DNA of 64,000 nt, taken from positions 17,649,037-17,713,036 of the forward strand of contig NC_064767.1 of the NCBI RefSeq assembly GCF_011397635.1, written 5' to 3'. Each line of letters starts with the position of its first letter. The stretch's first letter is position 1. Shown here piece after piece: positions 47,700 to 59,921 of this stretch. The notes below the pieces were generated by a model, which searched no databases, was not told the DNA's origin, and worked only from the letters and a program-made list of their open reading frames with translations. Position numbers and translations under genes: made by a program. The stretch is from Epinephelus fuscoguttatus. Taxonomy: Eukaryota > Chordata > Actinopteri > Perciformes > Serranidae.

Positions 47700-48369
47700 T
47701 CCCAGGGTTCGTTTTTTGTATTAGGGAGCGGTTTAAATGTGTAATATGTGGTAGATTTTATTTTGTTGAACTATTAATATTGTATACAGAATCTGAATCT
47801 CACTCTGAGTTATGGTTATCGTTCACAAACTAAAGAAATGAGAGATCATTTTAAATTTTACTGAATATTTGAAGGCAAACTTTTAGGGTGACATGAACTA
47901 TATCACTTATTTTGTTGCAGTTCTATGCTCTTAAATTATTATTTTTTCCTTCTATTTAGAAGAAAATTAGTCAAATCATCAAGAATATTGTTATCGCAAA
48001 AATACCCTGAAATATATTATTTTAGGGCCATATTCCGAGTATAAGGTCATTAAAATCAGCTCCATCCTATCAGCTGCAACATTCAAGTGATGTACTCATT
48101 AGTGCATCAATAATTATAATCCAGTAATATAGTCTAATGTACATTATTCTGAAATTAACCATTCTGCATAATGAGTACTTCTAATACTTTAAGTTTATTA
48201 ATTTTGTACTAATTTTGAACGCAGGACTTTTACTTGTAGACTAGCAGATAGTTATTGCAGATTCTTTCCCCACTAAGCAAAGTAAAAGTACTTTAAATAA
48301 ACTTGTACATATTTCCACCACCCCTTAATGACGTGTCTGTGTGCTTGCAGGGTGATGTGGTGTTCACAC

Positions 48370-48405
48370 GTTGCCAACGGTCACCTCCTCGGTTGTCTTA
48401 GCAAC
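48370..48405 (+). promoter_or_regulatory. Pair of RFX X-box-like sites
   Basis: GTTGTCTTAGCAAC at 48392-48405 has both half sites of an RFX X-box with a 2-bp spacer (one deviation from GTNRCC). Fifteen bases to its left is another RFX half site, GTTGCCAACGGTCAC (48370-48384). A plus-strand splice donor CAGAT|GTAAGT at 48648 lies 240 bp downstream. No ciliary gene is recognised here. Confidence 0.45.
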
Positions 48406-48693
48406 AAAATAGAGACCCGCTCATCGCGGAAATATCGCGGCAGGAAAACATTATAGCTACCAGACACATGAGTCACTTCACAGCTCACAAACACTGCTCT
48501 GTTGTAGGATGCTGTGCAAAGATTTAACGCAAACAACAACTAAAATGTTTACCTTCCAGAAAATATGAGCAACACGCGTCATGTGGGCAACATATCTGCA
48601 TGTTATCAGCTTCAACTCGCTCATCGTCGATCCACAAGTCTACAGATGTAAGTTATATGTAAAACATAGGGGTGTGAAAAGTTAAAAACCTAC

Positions 48694-48805
48694 CTTTGGG
48701 GTGATCTCTGGCTGAGTTCATGATGTTAAAGTTGTGTTGCAGGCTCTCCAGTTGAAACAGCCTCATGTGAACAGCGAGGGAAAATGTTTCTCAGCTCTTG
48801 TCTTA
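48694..48805 (-). other. itprip: ITPRIP first exon, with upstream ORF
   Basis: The donor CCCCAAAG|GTAGGT at 48694/48693 fits the ITPRIP leader. If spliced to 45672, an upstream ORF begins MRLFQLESLQHNFN at about 48763 and ends in GAGCTTAA within the second leader exon, about 37 codons. The transcription start is not visible; 48805 is an estimate. Confidence 0.5.
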
Positions 48806-51240
48806 CACATTTCCTGACTGTGTGCTCCACCCATGCACACAGAGACACCGCCCAGCTTCCCCTCTCCAACCCCTAAAATAGGCATTTTGACCTGTCAACA
48901 GTAGACTTCCGGTTTCATGATGAATTTAAATGTCATGCATGGAGTGCAAAAAGAGCTTACATCACTCTGAACAGCAGAGGTTTTTGACTCTATAAATTGC
49001 ACTTGGGCTGCTTTAGCTGTGCAATGTTGATGTAGGCTTTTTTTTATAATAGTGTAATAATACTGTAATAGTTCAGCTCACAGCTTTACTCACTGTGCAG
49101 AATATGAATTTGATTACAGTACATATATGTGATATTGCTGGAAATAAGGTATAAAATCCTTATTTAAGTAAAAGTAGGCTACAAATAGCACACTGTGCTA
49201 CTTTTATACTACTATTCGTTTCCAGCAAGTCAATACTTAATTCCCCAGATGATCAACTTTGAATCAATCTGACAGAGTCCTGTCAAGTTGCAGGAGACAA
49301 CCCAGGAGTGCATTATGACTTGTTTAGGATTGGAAACTCAAAGCTTAGGACTTGGGACTTGAGTGCAAAGACTTGAGACTTACTTGTGACTTGCAAAACA
49401 ATAACTTGGTCGCACCTCTGGTGAGTTTAATTAGAAAAATGTACTTAAAGCATTAGGCTAATTATTGTATGCTTTAAAACTTGAATTACTAGAAAATCAG
49501 TAATTCTGAAACCCCTAAAAACTCAGTTATCAGTGGATGGTGTGCATGAAGGCATTTGTTTGTGATTTTTCTCATTTCTACACTTTTAAGCCTTTTTAAC
49601 CCTTTATAACCTGAGAAAATTGGCTTCATTTCTTTTTAAAAACACATGGGAAGAACCCAGTGAGCGACGAAAGTAGAAATAATCGCAAATAATTAGCAAG
49701 AAATCAGTAAAAAGAGAAAATTAAGAACAAAAAAATACTAAAAAAGAAGAAAGGTGAAAAAAACAAAGAAATGACCATGAAAGAGTGCTTAATTAAAATT
49801 TAAAAAAAAAAGTTAAATTTAAAAATAATATTTTTTAAATTATAATAACACTGTAACATAATTTAAAATAATAATAATAATCATCATAATAATAATAATA
49901 ATAACAGTAATAGTAATACATTCTTTCCCCTTGCTTTTTGCTTTTTTCCCTTTTTGAATAATTTTCTAAATTTTTTTTTTTTTTTTAATTTGTGGAACAT
50001 TTCTTATCAAGTTGCTCATTTCATTTTTTCCCACATTTTTTGAAGAAATCCCACCCATTTGCTCAGGGTTCAAAGCAGCTCAAGAAAAGTGATGTTGCTC
50101 CAGGTTTCAAAGGGTTAAACTAAGATGTCGCAAAATGTAAATCAAACCAAAAAACTTTCTAAAATTTTCCCCTCTAAAAAACAACCAATTGTATGTTGTA
50201 AAACTTGAATTACTAGAAAATCAGTAATTCTGAAACCCCTAAAAACTTTAACTCAGTCGTGAGTGGATGGTGTGGATAAAGGCATTTGTTTGTGATACAC
50301 TTTTAAGCCTTTTTAATAACCTGAGAAAACTGGCTTCATTTCTTTTTTAAAAAAACATGGGAAGAAGCCAATGAGCAGCAGAAGTAGAAATAACCCCCCA
50401 AAAATTAGCAAAAGTAAAAAGAGAAAATTGAGAAAAAAAAAATTAGTTAAAAAAAAACAAAGAAATTACCACAAGAGTGCTTAATTAAAAAAAAATTAAA
50501 TTTAAAAATAATATTTTTTAAATTATAACAACTCTGTAACATAATTTAAAATAATATTTCCCTTTATGAATAATTTTCTAATTCTTTTTTTTTTCTAAAT
50601 TTGTGGAACATTTCTTACTAAGTTGCTCATTGCCTTTTTCCCCATATTTTTTTTAAGAAATTCCACCCATTTTCTCAGGGTTCAAAGGTTGAAATACTTG
50701 TGAAAAGTGTCTGAAAGCAGCTCAAAAAAAATGATGTTGCTCCAGTTTTCAAAGGGTTAAACTAAGATGTTGCAAAAATGTAAATCAAACCAAAAAACTC
50801 TCTAAAATTTTCATCTCTAAAAAACAACCAGTTTTGGGCCTTGGTGTGGGTCACATGTTTCATGAAATACCTCAGCTAACTTTAAAAATAACAACACTGT
50901 TGATATAGTAACAAGAAATATTTACATCCACAAGATGGCGCTTCATGCTTGAGCAAATCAAACTTTCTGAAGTCGACTTGGAGACATTAAACACAGTAAA
51001 CTGACAGACACTGTTGTATCAACACTGGCACTCCTATGTGGATGCCAACCTAAAACAAATCCACATATTTCCATTGTTTTCAAAGTGATAAATTAATATT
51101 GTGCCATCGTGAACGACTGTCACAGGAGTGGATGTATCTGTCATGAATACAAATATTTTGTCTGGCAGTGTCTTCAGTGTAACACCCCTCAGGAAATGCT
51201 TTTGTGTCTTACGCAACACTTTTCGAGAACCCTGAAATAA
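48806..51240. other. ITPRIP-CH25H intergenic region
   Basis: AT-rich, gene-free. The main structure is a tandem duplication at 49464-50832, including A-, T- and AAT-rich runs (for example 49869-49905). CFAP58, which follows ITPRIP in mammals, is not detectable. Confidence 0.6.
49464..50832. repeat. ~720-bp tandem duplication, two copies
   Basis: Copy 1 starts TTGTATGCTTTAAAACTTGA at about 49464 and copy 2 starts TTGTATGTTGTAAAACTTGA at about 50189. Both continue with CTAGAAAATCAGTAATTCTG, GTGGATGGTGTG, GGCATTTGTTTGTGAT, CTGGCTTCATTTCTTTT and end in TTCAAAGGGTTAAACTAAGA and AAAAAACAACCA. Copy 2 is about 80 bp shorter, mainly through loss in A/T runs. There is no coding sequence. Confidence 0.93.
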
Positions 51241-51286
51241 GCACAAATGCATCAGTACAGTTACGTTTTCGAACACTGTAGCAGAG

Positions 51287-52096
51287 ATGACAAACTCCGA
51301 GGGCACAGAGACGCTCCTTCTGCAGGTTCCCTGGGACTGGTTAAGACATCAGAGCTTCCTCAGATCTCCATTCTTCCCAGTCTTCTTCTCTCTGTCAGTT
51401 TACCTGAGCTGCTGCTTGCCTTATGTTTGCCTGGATTTGCTCTGTTCCAGACTTACCCTGGTGCATCGATTCAAGATCCAGCCTCAGAGCGAGGTGACAT
51501 GGGCGATGGCTTGGAGGTGTTTGCGCAAAATTCTCCACAACCATGTGTGTTTCATTTTCCCCCTCTCTGTCGTGCACTGGTACTGGAGACCTGTGTTTGC
51601 TCCTGCACTTGCACCTGAGATGCTGAGCATTGTTAAGGACGTACTTGCCTGCCTCCTCCTGTTCGACATGCAGTACTTTCTGTGGCATCTGCTGCATCAC
51701 AAGGTGCCCTGGCTCTACCATGTCTTCCATAAGGAGCACCACATCTACACAGCCACCTTCTCCCTGATGACAGAAAACACAAGCGTGTGGGAGATGCTGA
51801 GCCTCGCCTTCTTCACAGGCTTGAACCCTGCTCTTCTGGACTGCCATCCACTCACCGAGATGCTCTTCTTCATCACAAACATGTATCTGTCTGTGGAGGC
51901 GCACTCTGGCTATGAATTCCCCTGGTCTCCACATGGACTGGTGCCCTTTGGCCTCTACGGAGGAGCTCGGCATCATGACCTACACCACCTAAAATTTAAA
52001 GTAAACTATGCGCCATACTTCACACACTGGGACAGACTTTTTGGCACACTGAAGAAAGCACGGAGGAAGTTGCGGAAGACTTTAAAGAGGCCATGA
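51287..52096 (+). CDS. ch25h: CH25H, cholesterol 25-hydroxylase
   Basis: An intronless gene of 269 residues (human 272), also intronless in mammals. It belongs to the fatty-acid hydroxylase/sterol desaturase superfamily of di-iron enzymes in the endoplasmic reticulum. Hydrophobic segments lie near residues 29-53, 86-105 and 115-133. The metal-binding histidine clusters are HLLHH (134-138), HKEHH (148-152) and HHDLHH (229-234), with H206 in EAHSGYEFPWSPHG. It makes 25-hydroxycholesterol, which restrains SREBP2 and viral entry. The start was chosen because it gives the family's usual N-terminus (TLLLQVPWDWLR). An ATG at 51247 opens an overlapping out-of-frame ORF. Fish have several CH25H-like genes; the FAS neighbour supports the true CH25H locus. 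Confidence 0.95.
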   Translation: MTNSEGTETLLLQVPWDWLRHQSFLRSPFFPVFFSLSVYLSCCLPYVCLDLLCSRLTLVHRFKIQPQSEVTWAMAWRCLRKILHNHVCFIFPLSVVHWYWRPVFAPALAPEMLSIVKDVLACLLLFDMQYFLWHLLHHKVPWLYHVFHKEHHIYTATFSLMTENTSVWEMLSLAFFTGLNPALLDCHPLTEMLFFITNMYLSVEAHSGYEFPWSPHGLVPFGLYGGARHHDLHHLKFKVNYAPYFTHWDRLFGTLKKARRKLRKTLKRP

Positions 52097-53587
52097 TTGT
52101 CAGAATATGTGAAGTATATTTTTATTTCTGCTGTTAGCTTGTAAGAAAAGCAACTCATGAAGAAGACTGACTGATTTAATTTATTTAAAAGACCACTAGA
52201 GATACTTAAAAAACTTTTGAGAATGAAACACACCTCCTGTTGTCTGTCATGCTCAAAAAATAGGTTCAAATTTTGGAAAACGTCTGTACATTTTACTTTT
52301 ACTTACTGTTTTACATCCGGTTGACATTCTTGTTTACATTTAGTTTATCCATTTTTCAATTACTACACTTGTCTACCACTAATGATTGGTATTATTGGTC
52401 CGTTTATCTGACTCCTTACACTTTCCCACCACCAATTTGATCATGCAGCATGGAAAACATGATAGGACACATTCACCCCATGTTTTTGGAGCACTCACTC
52501 ATATTTTGGTGATGTCACTTATGTAACAATTTGTTTGCACAGCTGCACCCTAGTTATTACCAGGCTCTGTGGAAGGAAGGAAATCAAATCTAGACTTGTA
52601 TCTCCATCTGTAAATACAATGCATGAAGACATAAGGTTTGCACTGATACTGATAATCTTGAATCTTCCAACCATGATTATTACCACACCCCAAAAATTAA
52701 TTAAAATGAGCCATGTTTCTGCAAAAGTCTCTCAATTCATGCATCATATTTTCTCTCATATTTAAGCAATTTTTCAGTCTAAAACAGAATTCTTTTAAAA
52801 ATATATTTTATTAGTATTATCCATATCCTCAATCAGTAAAAAGGTTTACAAAAAAAGAAAAACTGGCAGCATTTTGTGCCATTTTTGCCAACAAATTGTG
52901 ACAAAACAAAAAGCTCAGAGACGGGCAAGATGGACAATTTAGGCAGCAGCATGGACTGTAAAAATAAGGGACCGAGCTACCCACTGGTTTGTGGACACCC
53001 GTTCTGAGCCTCGAGTTCAGCATTACGGTTGTCACCATCTTGGTTTTTGTGGAGCTAGAAGTGACCATATTTGGGCAAGAGGCTGGTGCTGTGGAGGATG
53101 GAGGACACTATCAGCAGACAGCCTGTCACTCAAAGTGACCACATCCTTAATTATGTGTAACTTTAGCCTTGATAAAATGTAAACGTCAGAGTTATATAAA
53201 AAAAAAAAAATCCACCCCCTGTACAGCTGTCGTAAAGGGAGAAATTAACTATTAAGACTCAAATCATTTACATCAGGCTGTAAACATGTTTATTTCTGCT
53301 GTAAAGCTGGCTATTGTAACACTGGGGTCTATGAGGATTGACTGTCGTCTGGAGCCAGCCTCAAGTGGCCGTTCAAAGAACTGCACTTTTTGGCACTTGG
53401 TGTTGGCTTCATTTTTCAGCCTTGTTGCTTGTGCTCGACATGTTCTCATACAGTAGTTTGTATGATAACTAACGAATTAACACCCAATGAATGACGTTAC
53501 TTACATAACGTAAAGTTACACATAGGTCAAGTTTAGGAAAAGAAACATGGTGATGATGTACCTTAAAATAACTCAAAATTCACTTGA
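52097..53587. other. CH25H 3' flank, nothing recognised
   Basis: Includes the CH25H 3' untranslated region and AT-rich DNA. A run of T at about 53198-53212 on one strand and short chance frames only. Confidence 0.4.
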
Positions 53588-54540
53588 GCCTCGTTTCCAC
53601 CAAGCAGTACGGTACAGTTCAGTTCGGTACGTATTTTTATCCATTTCCACTGTGAAAAGTTGTGGATGGTACCAGTGGAACCGTTCTGTACTTTTCCCAT
53701 TTTTGGTCCCCCCTCTGTTGGGGTACCTAACACACAGATCTGATACTAAAAGGTGGAGCTGTGAACACTGCAGTCTGTTGATTGGTCAATAGCAGACGGT
53801 CACTCTGCTCAGGGCTGAGCTGTGGCATGATTTTAGACTTATGTAACCACTGTTCATACCATGGAGAGTTTTACATACATTAGTAGCAACTATAAAATGA
53901 AAGGATGTTTTGCTGCCTCTTGCAGCAGCTGGAGTCTGAGGAAAAAGTACTTTAATTTACTGGGCTGACTGCTGGCAATTTTTAAGGTGGAACGTTAACT
54001 TGTAATGTTACCAGATCTATGAGTTGACAATGTGAATCCATCATCACACCTCAAATTTCAATGGTAACTTTGACCATTACTGTAGTTTTTATTGTTTCTT
54101 TTGGATGAAATGCACTTTTAGGATCTTTAAGTGTTTGAAAATATATATTAATTTCGACCGGATAATGTGAGCTGCGTTTATTATAATCCTCACCCTGTGG
54201 CTACGGCAACACTAAACCCCTGAGCTTGCCTGAGAAGGACTAAATGCACAAATCCGCTATTTTTCAATAACCCATGGAGAGAGACTCTCACTGCAGCCTG
54301 TTCTATTTTGCCCTCATTTTGTTAATGATAAACGAGTTGCAGACGTTCCCTTGTGTCACCAGTGAAGAGCTAGGAAATACAGTTCAGGACAGAGCAGTGA
54401 GTGACAACAGCCCTGCCCACATTTAAAAGTACTGTTTGCAGTGCAAACACTAAACGGACCTAGGGTCTAGGTACCATGTCTGAAGGGTTACTTTTGGTTC
54501 CAAAGGTACCATACTGAAAGTGTTTGGTGGAAACGGAGCT
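53588..54540. mobile_element. ~0.95-kb TIR DNA element
   Basis: The left end GCCTCGTTTCCACCAAGCAG ... TACGGTAC and the complement of the right end, AGCTCCGTTTCCACCAAACA ... GTATGGTAC, are inverted repeats of about 35 bp. GGTACC-type motifs recur inside the ends (53660, 54470, 54505). This is a common teleost non-autonomous DNA element; the 81-residue frame at its left end is not a transposase. Confidence 0.7.
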
Positions 54541-54731
54541 ATAGTTTCACACAGTTCCAAATGCTGGTCTTATGGGGGAAAGTCCTTTGTTTCACCACCC
54601 CAGCCTACCTCCTTATGTGGACTTTTGGTCTTTATACTACTTCCTTCTTAACTACCATCAGTGCATTGATTACATGATCACAGCCCCCCTGATTACATGG
54701 GTTACATACAAATTGTGGTACTTTATGTGGG

Positions 54732-54768
<37 letters not shown>
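54732..54768. repeat. (TA)n(TG)n microsatellite
   Basis: About 13 TA repeats followed by TG repeats. Confidence 0.95.
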
Positions 54769-55539
54769 AAGTGCAAGAACAACATGTGCTGTTAATAGCA
54801 TGTACAGTAAACCATGCTGGTCTATGCTTTTTCTTTTAGCAGGGAAGTTTGTTCAGTGCCATTTGAACAGGTTATAATGAGGAGCCCCAAAACCAAATCC
54901 TTCTTTAGGCCCCCAAACGTCTGGGGTTGGCCCTGAAACAAATGTTCCCTCTTTATATTTCCCAATGTAGGAGTTGCAGCATCATTTCTCTCCATTTTGA
55001 TAATTGTATATGTTTTTATGACCATAGCAGGTACTCTTAATATTCTCAACATATACTAATCTGTAGTTTTATATAGCCCACCCACTCTCTTCACTGAAAA
55101 TTATTCCCATGTGCTGTCATTTTTTAAAATAATTTCCAGGAAACAGATATATGCCAAACTGAATTTTGTTGACAATGAAAAGGAGACGATGATGTAAAGT
55201 TACTGTAGAAATAATAACACTGAGGGTGCTGATGTCTCAACAAAAAGAGTCTGTGAAAAGTAATATTAGAAACTATGCCTGGATGTCATCACAAATTACA
55301 TACACTGACCTTTGAAAGCAGCTCTGGCTGATTTTAAAAGTGAATGTGGGCACATCGGTGCCAGTGTTGCAACAATGAGAAATGAAAGTGGACAGGCTAA
55401 TCAGCAGACCTGAAATGACTGGGCTGAACAGATGGGCTTCCTTCCTCATGGTTATATGGGACTGAAACATGAATCTGTCGAAGTGTTAGGTGGTTTTATG
55501 TCTGTCTACGCCGATGTCTACCTAAGACAAACATGTTAT

Positions 55540-56130
55540 TTTGCTGTATGAGCATTTTTATGAAACTTTGCACAGAGATGCCTCTCCTCATGAGGAACAA
55601 ATTTGCCTCAAGAACCCATAACTTTCGGTTATACAGATTTCCCACCATTTTGAATTTTTTGAAAAACACTTCAAATGGATCTCTTCCTAGGAAGTTTGAC
55701 CATCTGCATGAAACTCAGTGAACATAATCTAGGGACCAATATCTAAAGTTCCCTCTTGGCAAAAGTTGGAAAACTTACTAAAACTGAGCTTCTATAAGGC
55801 AATGAATATTGCGGAGGGCGTGGCTCATCACATAAAGGTGTATAACATCTCAAGGGTTTCACCAATCACCACGCAACTTTGTAGGCATATGACCACACAT
55901 AATCTGAGGGGACCCCTCCATTACTGACCCCATCAAACAAAATGGGGGCGCTAGAGAGCTAATTTCTTATCTAGGCCTAACCGCTGTATCGATTTTTACT
56001 AAACTTGATAGATATGTAGAACAGGACGCCTCAAGGTGACTGGAGAAATTTAACTCTAATTGGCAACTGGGTGGCGCTATAACAACAGAAAAATGCTTAA
56101 AAATGGCTAAAATGCGACCGATGTGGCCCC
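55540..56130. repeat. Unclassified interspersed repeat
   Basis: Moderately GC-richer sequence with motifs such as GGGGGCGCTAGAGAGC, GCGGAGGGCGTGGCTCATC and GGGTGGCGCTATAAC, a style I associate with high-copy fish repeats. No open frame over 62 codons and no terminal repeats identified. Confidence 0.35.
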
Positions 56131-56189
56131 TGTTGTTGTGTTTTTTCTAATTTTTGGTATGACTAAGTCATGGTATGGTATGCTGTACT

Positions 56190-56500
56190 CAATGTGTATG
56201 GACTAGTACTACAATATTAAAGCAACTACAAACAACCAAAGGCCATTGAAAACATGTACGTTTTAAGATTTGTCTTAAAAGTGTCAAGGGAGGGGAAGGA
56301 TTTGATTGAGAGTGGAAGGCTACTGTGAAGGCACGATCTCCCTTACCCACCAGCTTCGATCGTGGGACAGTTGAAAGACAATGTTCTGAGGATCCAAGAG
56401 GTCAGAGTTGGAGTAGGGGCAGAGAAGTTCAGCAATGTACTGGGGTGCCAGCCCATGTATGGCTTGAAACGAAATGACTATTTCACAGTTTGAGTACCTC
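56190..56500 (-). mobile_element. LINE C-terminal fragment
   Basis: On the minus strand FQAIHGLAPQYIAELLCPYS is the conserved (F/Y)KALHGLAP.Y(L/I)..LL.PY block that follows the reverse transcriptase in many fish LINEs; the stretch then loses its frame. About 60 codons stay open. Related repeat at 39780-40080. Confidence 0.6.
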
Positions 56501-57572
56501 AAACACCTACATTGGTGTGGAGGCAGAAATCACATATCTTAAAGTTCGGACTAATGAAACCTAGATTCAAGTATCTGCATCTGGTAATATGGGTGAAGTG
56601 ACCTTTAAATACCCATCAGATGACACAACAGCTATTTATTTGCGGAAAGCCCCTAAAACACCAAACCTGCTGTTTAAAAATCCCTGCTGTCAAATGACTC
56701 TGTTATATTACTATATATTCATCCACTTAACTTTGTTTAATGATCTATTTTTGATTATTTTGGTTATTCTTTGTAAATCCTATTTTAATTTTTTTTCATC
56801 AAGTGACCTCACTGTCGATTTCTTCATCATACATTCTCGCAATGTTTCTACCACTACAAAACCCTTCAGCACAATCTCAAAGTAAAATATATTTTGATTT
56901 GTTTTACAAAAGGTGCACAAAGGTAGAATACAACTACAGACTTTCCCGATCCCAACTTCTTGTCAGCGCTGACCACATTATCTGCATTTTACAGAATGTG
57001 GAACTTGGATTGAGAAACCAAACCACTATACATAAAAGAGAAACTGCACTCGGACACTCGCTTTTCACATCACCACTATACTGAGCTGTAAGGGGATTCT
57101 TGTGTCAGGCAGTCATCCACTCTGATTCGTGTCATTCTATTAAAAGCGATTAGTGAATTGACAGAACTTTTAGTTTCGTTCTTTATCAGAAATGCCAAAC
57201 ATTTTCTATTTTCAGCCCCTCAGTTGTCCAGATGTGTGTCTTTTCTGTCTTGTATGCTAGTGAAAAGACTTTTGGAAATGTTTCAACATTTTATTGAACA
57301 AAGAATTTATTGATTCATCTACAAGAAAGGGTAATGGGTCAAAAGGATAATACTTTAAATTGCAACCATTTGTTGTTTGTTGTCCATGAAAAGTGCCAGT
57401 TGGAGCTGAAACAATGAATTGACAGAATTTTAGTCGGTGTCAATTTTTATTTTTAAAGCAAAAACAACAAAAATTCATTTGTTTCAGTTTTTCAGATGTG
57501 AGTGTGTGTGGGTTTTTTTTGTAATTTCAATCTTGAATTCACTTCTTTATATCAATAAACAATCTGCATCTT

Positions 57573-57950
57573 TTGCCAAACTCCAGGCAAAATCCAGTCT
57601 CCCTCCTGGTCACTTTTCATAACCTCCAAATTAGAAATCTGGTTGGACAGCTACTACCTGATTTTGACACACTGCCCACACAGCACGACTTTTATGACCT
57701 AATGACTAGAGCTCCCACATCCAAGTATTTCATTCCACATTTTGTCCATCTCTTTACTTTAGCAAACCCTTCTCTCCATATTAAAGAGGCTCGGTCTGGG
57801 GATACAGGTGAAGCAATTTCAGATGAATTATGGGCGAGAGGGTTACAAAGGATTAAAACATGTTCCATTCAAGCTCGACTTCAACTTATTCAGTTTATAG
57901 TCATTCATCTCCTGCGTTTTTCCGTTGTTTTTGTCATCATTATATTTTTC
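57573..57950 (+). mobile_element. L1/Tx1-type LINE ORF2 C-terminal fragment
   Basis: The frame contains GEAISDELWARGLQRIKTCS followed by IQARLQLIQFIVIHLLRFS, matching the DLG..ISDEEW...RIH.SSI.AR..LIQFKVLHRLH.S segment near the C-terminus of L1/Tx1-clade ORF2 proteins. It breaks off into a T-rich stretch. No reverse-transcriptase core is present nearby. Confidence 0.6.
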
Positions 57951-57999
57951 TTTTTTTCTGTCCTGGATTTCTTCTTTTTGTGTATTGTTTAAGTGTTAA

Positions 58000-59470
58000 A
58001 AACTAATAATGAAAATAAATGTTGCAACCCTAGTGCTAGTTAGACAAAAAAAAAAACAGAGCAAAATACAAGGTGAATAGACAAGAGATGTGAAAATAAT
58101 GGGGATGTAAGTCTATCTGTATTTATTTCAGGGTACTTAAGGTGAGACTAGGCAAGCAAAAACATTGATTTTGTCATGCAGTGGTCAATTTTGAGATTTT
58201 GGGCTTGTTTACACCTTGTATATGTATTCTTTCAAACTGCTATAATGGAAACATTCAAATTATACATTTAGATGTTTATTTTATTACATTTTGTCTACTT
58301 GTATTATGTTATGTTGTTATGTAAATCTTCGAATGCCGTTTTCTCAAAATGAGTTTTTTGTCATACTCCAAGTCGAACATCTCAGCCTCTGTAGCACCTA
58401 TGTACACCAAACCTTCCAGTTATACATTCTGAAGATATTTACAGAGGGGTTTGTTAATAAATCATTCCTAGCCTGATTTATGTGACATTTTATTCCCAAA
58501 AATATGGCGAAAATTGATTTTTTTTTAAGGCTATGGACAGTCTATTTTGATTTTCTAGGTAATAAAAGCAGATATCCTTAAATCTCTCTGTAATTTTTTT
58601 CCATCTTATATGTAAACAAAATGAAAAAAGAATTTTGCACCTGACTTTATCAGATGTTCAGATTTATCTTTCTAAAATCTATGCAAATTATCGCATATTT
58701 AATGAGATAATGTCTAATTTGCATAATTAAACATTACAATTTTAAAAACTTGTAATACTTTTTTTAATACTATTGTAAGTAATCAACTGGGGAAGTTTCA
58801 TGATATCTATTATTTTAAAATTTTACCCTATTCACCTGCAGTGTCTCGCCTTAATAATTATTTAATTAGAAATATGTATCTGTATTGTTACACACTGTTT
58901 TGTTAAGTACTTATAAAGCAGATACAGATGGTCTATTTTTAAGTTTAGTATCCGATATTTACAAAAACGTTTGAAATAATGATAGTTTTAAAGGCAAAAA
59001 TGACAAAAGTTCACCTCGCAGCTTTTCAAATTTGAGGGTTTGTTGGTTTTCCTAGTGGCAATAAAACAGAAACTAGAACAAAATACACGGCAAGTAGACA
59101 AAAGATGTGAAAATAATGTGGGTTTATTGGTACTTATTTCAGGATACTCAATAATTATTCAACTTATGCTCTTAATCTGTAACAAAGTAACATCACTGCA
59201 CCCCATACTGTTTTGTTAAGTACTTATAAATATGATACAGATGGCCTATATTTTAGTTTAGACTTTTGATACTTACAAAAACTTTTAAATATAGAACTTA
59301 TTAAATAACTAGAGTACTGTTTCTGCAACAAGCCTGACAAAACAGCAATAAAAGTTTGATAGTTCTCAGAAGTTAAGATGTACTGTTGTAATTTGGTTTG
59401 AGATTATGGAAGGACACGTGAACAGAAAAAACAGCTATATGAACATTAGACGATCAAAATCCCTGTGACA
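58000..59470. other. AT-rich intergenic DNA before FAS
   Basis: A roughly 100-bp motif occurs twice: near 58050-58135 and near 59070-59150 both read AGACAAAAGATGTGAAAATAATG followed by TTATTTCAGG. Otherwise no gene or known repeat. Confidence 0.5.
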
Positions 59471-59487
59471 CTTTTACTATTAACACA

Positions 59488-59501
59488 TTTATTAGTTTAT
59501 T
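59488..59501 (-). terminator. FAS polyadenylation signals
   Basis: Two AATAAA hexamers on the minus strand (59488-59493 and 59496-59501), about 425 bp beyond the stop codon. Confidence 0.55.
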
Positions 59502-59921
59502 GCACAATATACAAATGGTGGCACAAACAGTACATAGCATATTTCTGGCTTTTGACCAACATTATTATAAAAACAAGTGGAGAGAGGCGTAAACCAGTGC
59601 ATGCAATATTCAATCTAATCATTATGAACACTTATACTCCACACTTCAGGAAAAAACCCCTCACACCATTAGTTCATTAACATGGGGGCAGATACTAGTA
59701 ATTCCTCCCTGACCACCGTTGCAGATCACAGTAGCTCTCCAAAATCATACCCTAAATTCTGCTTTAAAAAAGTTCAAGTACAGTCAGAATCAACACATAG
59801 AATCTTTTATCAGTAGTTACACTTTGATCCTATAATGTAAACATCTCAATTGCTTTTAGGAGAACAATTCACACAGCAGACAGCACTGCAGATATTTAAA
59901 AAGTGCTCACAACAGACACAC

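Larger units (their letters stand above)
45673..48693 (-). other. itprip: ITPRIP intron 1
   Basis: A 3-kb intron inferred from the acceptor at 45673 and the GTAGGT donor at 48693. It contains a hAT fragment (46640-46980), a TA microsatellite (47669-47697), a degenerate teleost repeat at 47475-47610 and two X-box-like sites at 48370-48405. Confidence 0.6.

Noticed and set aside
51395-51976. 193-codon antisense frame in CH25H
   Set aside because: A shadow of the CH25H coding sequence; the sense frame has the histidine clusters of the family.
53547-53792. 81-codon frame at the start of the TIR element
   Set aside because: Runs through the inverted repeat end and has no domain.
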